64,000 nt of DNA from DASZWJ01 sp963813895. Its GTDB lineage: Bacteria > Pseudomonadota > Gammaproteobacteria > JAURND01. The notes beneath the pieces were generated by a model. It searched no databases and was not told the DNA's origin. It saw only the letters and a program-made list of their open reading frames with translations. Numbering within the stretch: the stretch's first letter is position 1; every line of letters starts with the position of its first letter. Shown here piece by piece: positions 63,400 to 64,000 of the stretch. Both the position numbers and the translations under genes were made by a program. The DNA lies in the NCBI GenBank assembly GCA_963813895.1, contig CAWFAS010000004.1, forward strand, positions 186,001 through 250,000. The letters run 5' to 3'.

Positions 63400-64000
63400 A
63401 TTATTGGTTCCTGTTTTACAGAGCCTAATGAGGCTGCATAGTTTTCTAACCCTTCTTCAATACTTATTTTAGGTTTGTAACCCAGTATATTTTTTGCTGC
63501 AGATATATTTAAAGTTTGGGCATAAGCCAGCAAGCCTAAAGTGTAACCTGTCAACGGAGGTTCTTTGTTGGTAAGAAATACCTTATAAAAATGTTCCAAT
63601 CCCCAAACAGCTGCCTGGGCCAAGTTGTAATTCATAGAACGGGTCTGTAATTTAACACCAATTTTTGAAAATAATTTTTCGATTAAATCAATAAAATACA
63701 TGGGCTCATCATTGGTGATGTTAAATTTTTTACCTAAAGCAATATCAGGGGCATTAACGCAAGCAATCAGTGCCTCAACAACATTATCAATATAAGTAAT
63801 ATCAATTAAGGTTTTCCCAGCTTTAAATAAGGGCAATGGCATTGTATTATGCGCTTTAATCAAACGGGGGATAATGCTGGTGTCACCCGGCCCAAAAATA
63901 CCTCTCGGCCTAATTGTGATAACCCCCAATCCTTGCTGATAAGCCAAGTCAATTTCATTTTCAGCAAGTAACTTAGTTTTGGCATAAAAATTGACTGCTT
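63396..64000 (-). CDS. NAD-dependent epimerase/dehydrogenase (extended SDR), 5' end outside window
   Basis: The frame is open to the right edge. The visible part starts AVNFYAKTKLLAENE, whose Y-x-x-x-K is the SDR catalytic pair, then ITIRPRGIFGPGDTSIIPRL, KTLIDITYIDNVVEALI and FNITNDEPMYFIDLI, the signature of the 3beta-hydroxysteroid dehydrogenase/isomerase-like extended SDRs. It ends ILGYKPKISIEEGLENYAAS. The N-terminal NAD-binding GxxGxxG is outside the window. It reduces or oxidises a hydroxy/keto group or epimerises a sugar; context (adenylating enzyme, hydrolase) favours acyl or polyketide-like chemistry. First visible gene of the operon. Confidence 0.87.
   Translation of the reverse strand, partial: AVNFYAKTKLLAENEIDLAYQQGLGVITIRPRGIFGPGDTSIIPRLIKAHNTMPLPLFKAGKTLIDITYIDNVVEALIACVNAPDIALGKKFNITNDEPMYFIDLIEKLFSKIGVKLQTRSMNYNLAQAAVWGLEHFYKVFLTNKEPPLTGYTLGLLAYAQTLNISAAKNILGYKPKISIEEGLENYAASLGSVKQEPII

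Noticed and set aside
63407..63430. Sequence ggctctgtaaaaca at the 3' end of the epimerase gene matching the TIR of the 44494 element
   Set aside because: Only 14 bp shared, without a second end or duplication. Chance or an ancient trace cannot be separated.

Overview
The window looks like a chromosome segment of a host-associated gammaproteobacterium, most plausibly in the Legionellales (Legionella / Coxiella / Aquicella / Berkiella side). This is inferred from three things: moderately AT-rich DNA, many very long proteins that combine eukaryote-like repeats (ankyrin, Sel1, TPR) with enzyme signatures used by Dot/Icm-type effectors, and a two-component regulator that resembles LqsR. No 16S, tRNA or secretion-system gene is present to fix the taxon.

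Layout. (1) 1-10203 is a trehalose / alpha-glucan block on the + strand: the end of a fused trehalose-6-phosphate synthase/phosphatase, treZ, a GH57 glycosidase, treY and a GH15 glycosidase. (2) 10294-15043 holds housekeeping genes: mltA, a decayed ATP-dependent DNA ligase, a PuuC-type aldehyde dehydrogenase and a SAM O-methyltransferase. (3) 15484-48345 is an accessory region of candidate effectors: a CX5R (SopB/SidF-type) phosphatase, an ankyrin protein with a thiol-protease-like front end, a phospholipase C/acid phosphatase family protein, an HExxH protein, a 1097-residue protein with a duplicated domain, a Sel1-OTU protein, a TPR protein, further ankyrin proteins (one with a transglutaminase-like triad), a porin, an ATPase, a decayed toxin-antitoxin pair and a START-like membrane protein. 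(4) 49046-53469 is a compact four-gene unit: LuxI-like acyltransferase, adenosylhomocysteinase-like NAD protein, soluble PAS-PAS histidine kinase and LqsR-like response regulator. It is read here as a possible non-canonical signal synthesis and sensing system and is the strongest candidate for something undescribed. (5) 53584-59938 has a DUF4143-type ATPase, a von Willebrand A + transglutaminase-like protein, small peptide remnants and a Sel1 protein. (6) 60083-64000 is a tightly overlapping minus-strand biosynthetic operon (NAD-dependent epimerase/dehydrogenase, metallo-beta-lactamase-fold hydrolase, F390-synthetase-like adenylating enzyme, acyltransferase-like protein) that runs off the right edge.

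Nearly every intergenic space carries palindromic repeats from a few families. Two are clean miniature elements with target duplications and nested insertion, and one repeat has become coding sequence inside treY. I saw no CRISPR array, tRNA, rRNA or intact transposase gene.

All function calls are from reading the sequence and from memory of families. No database search was run.
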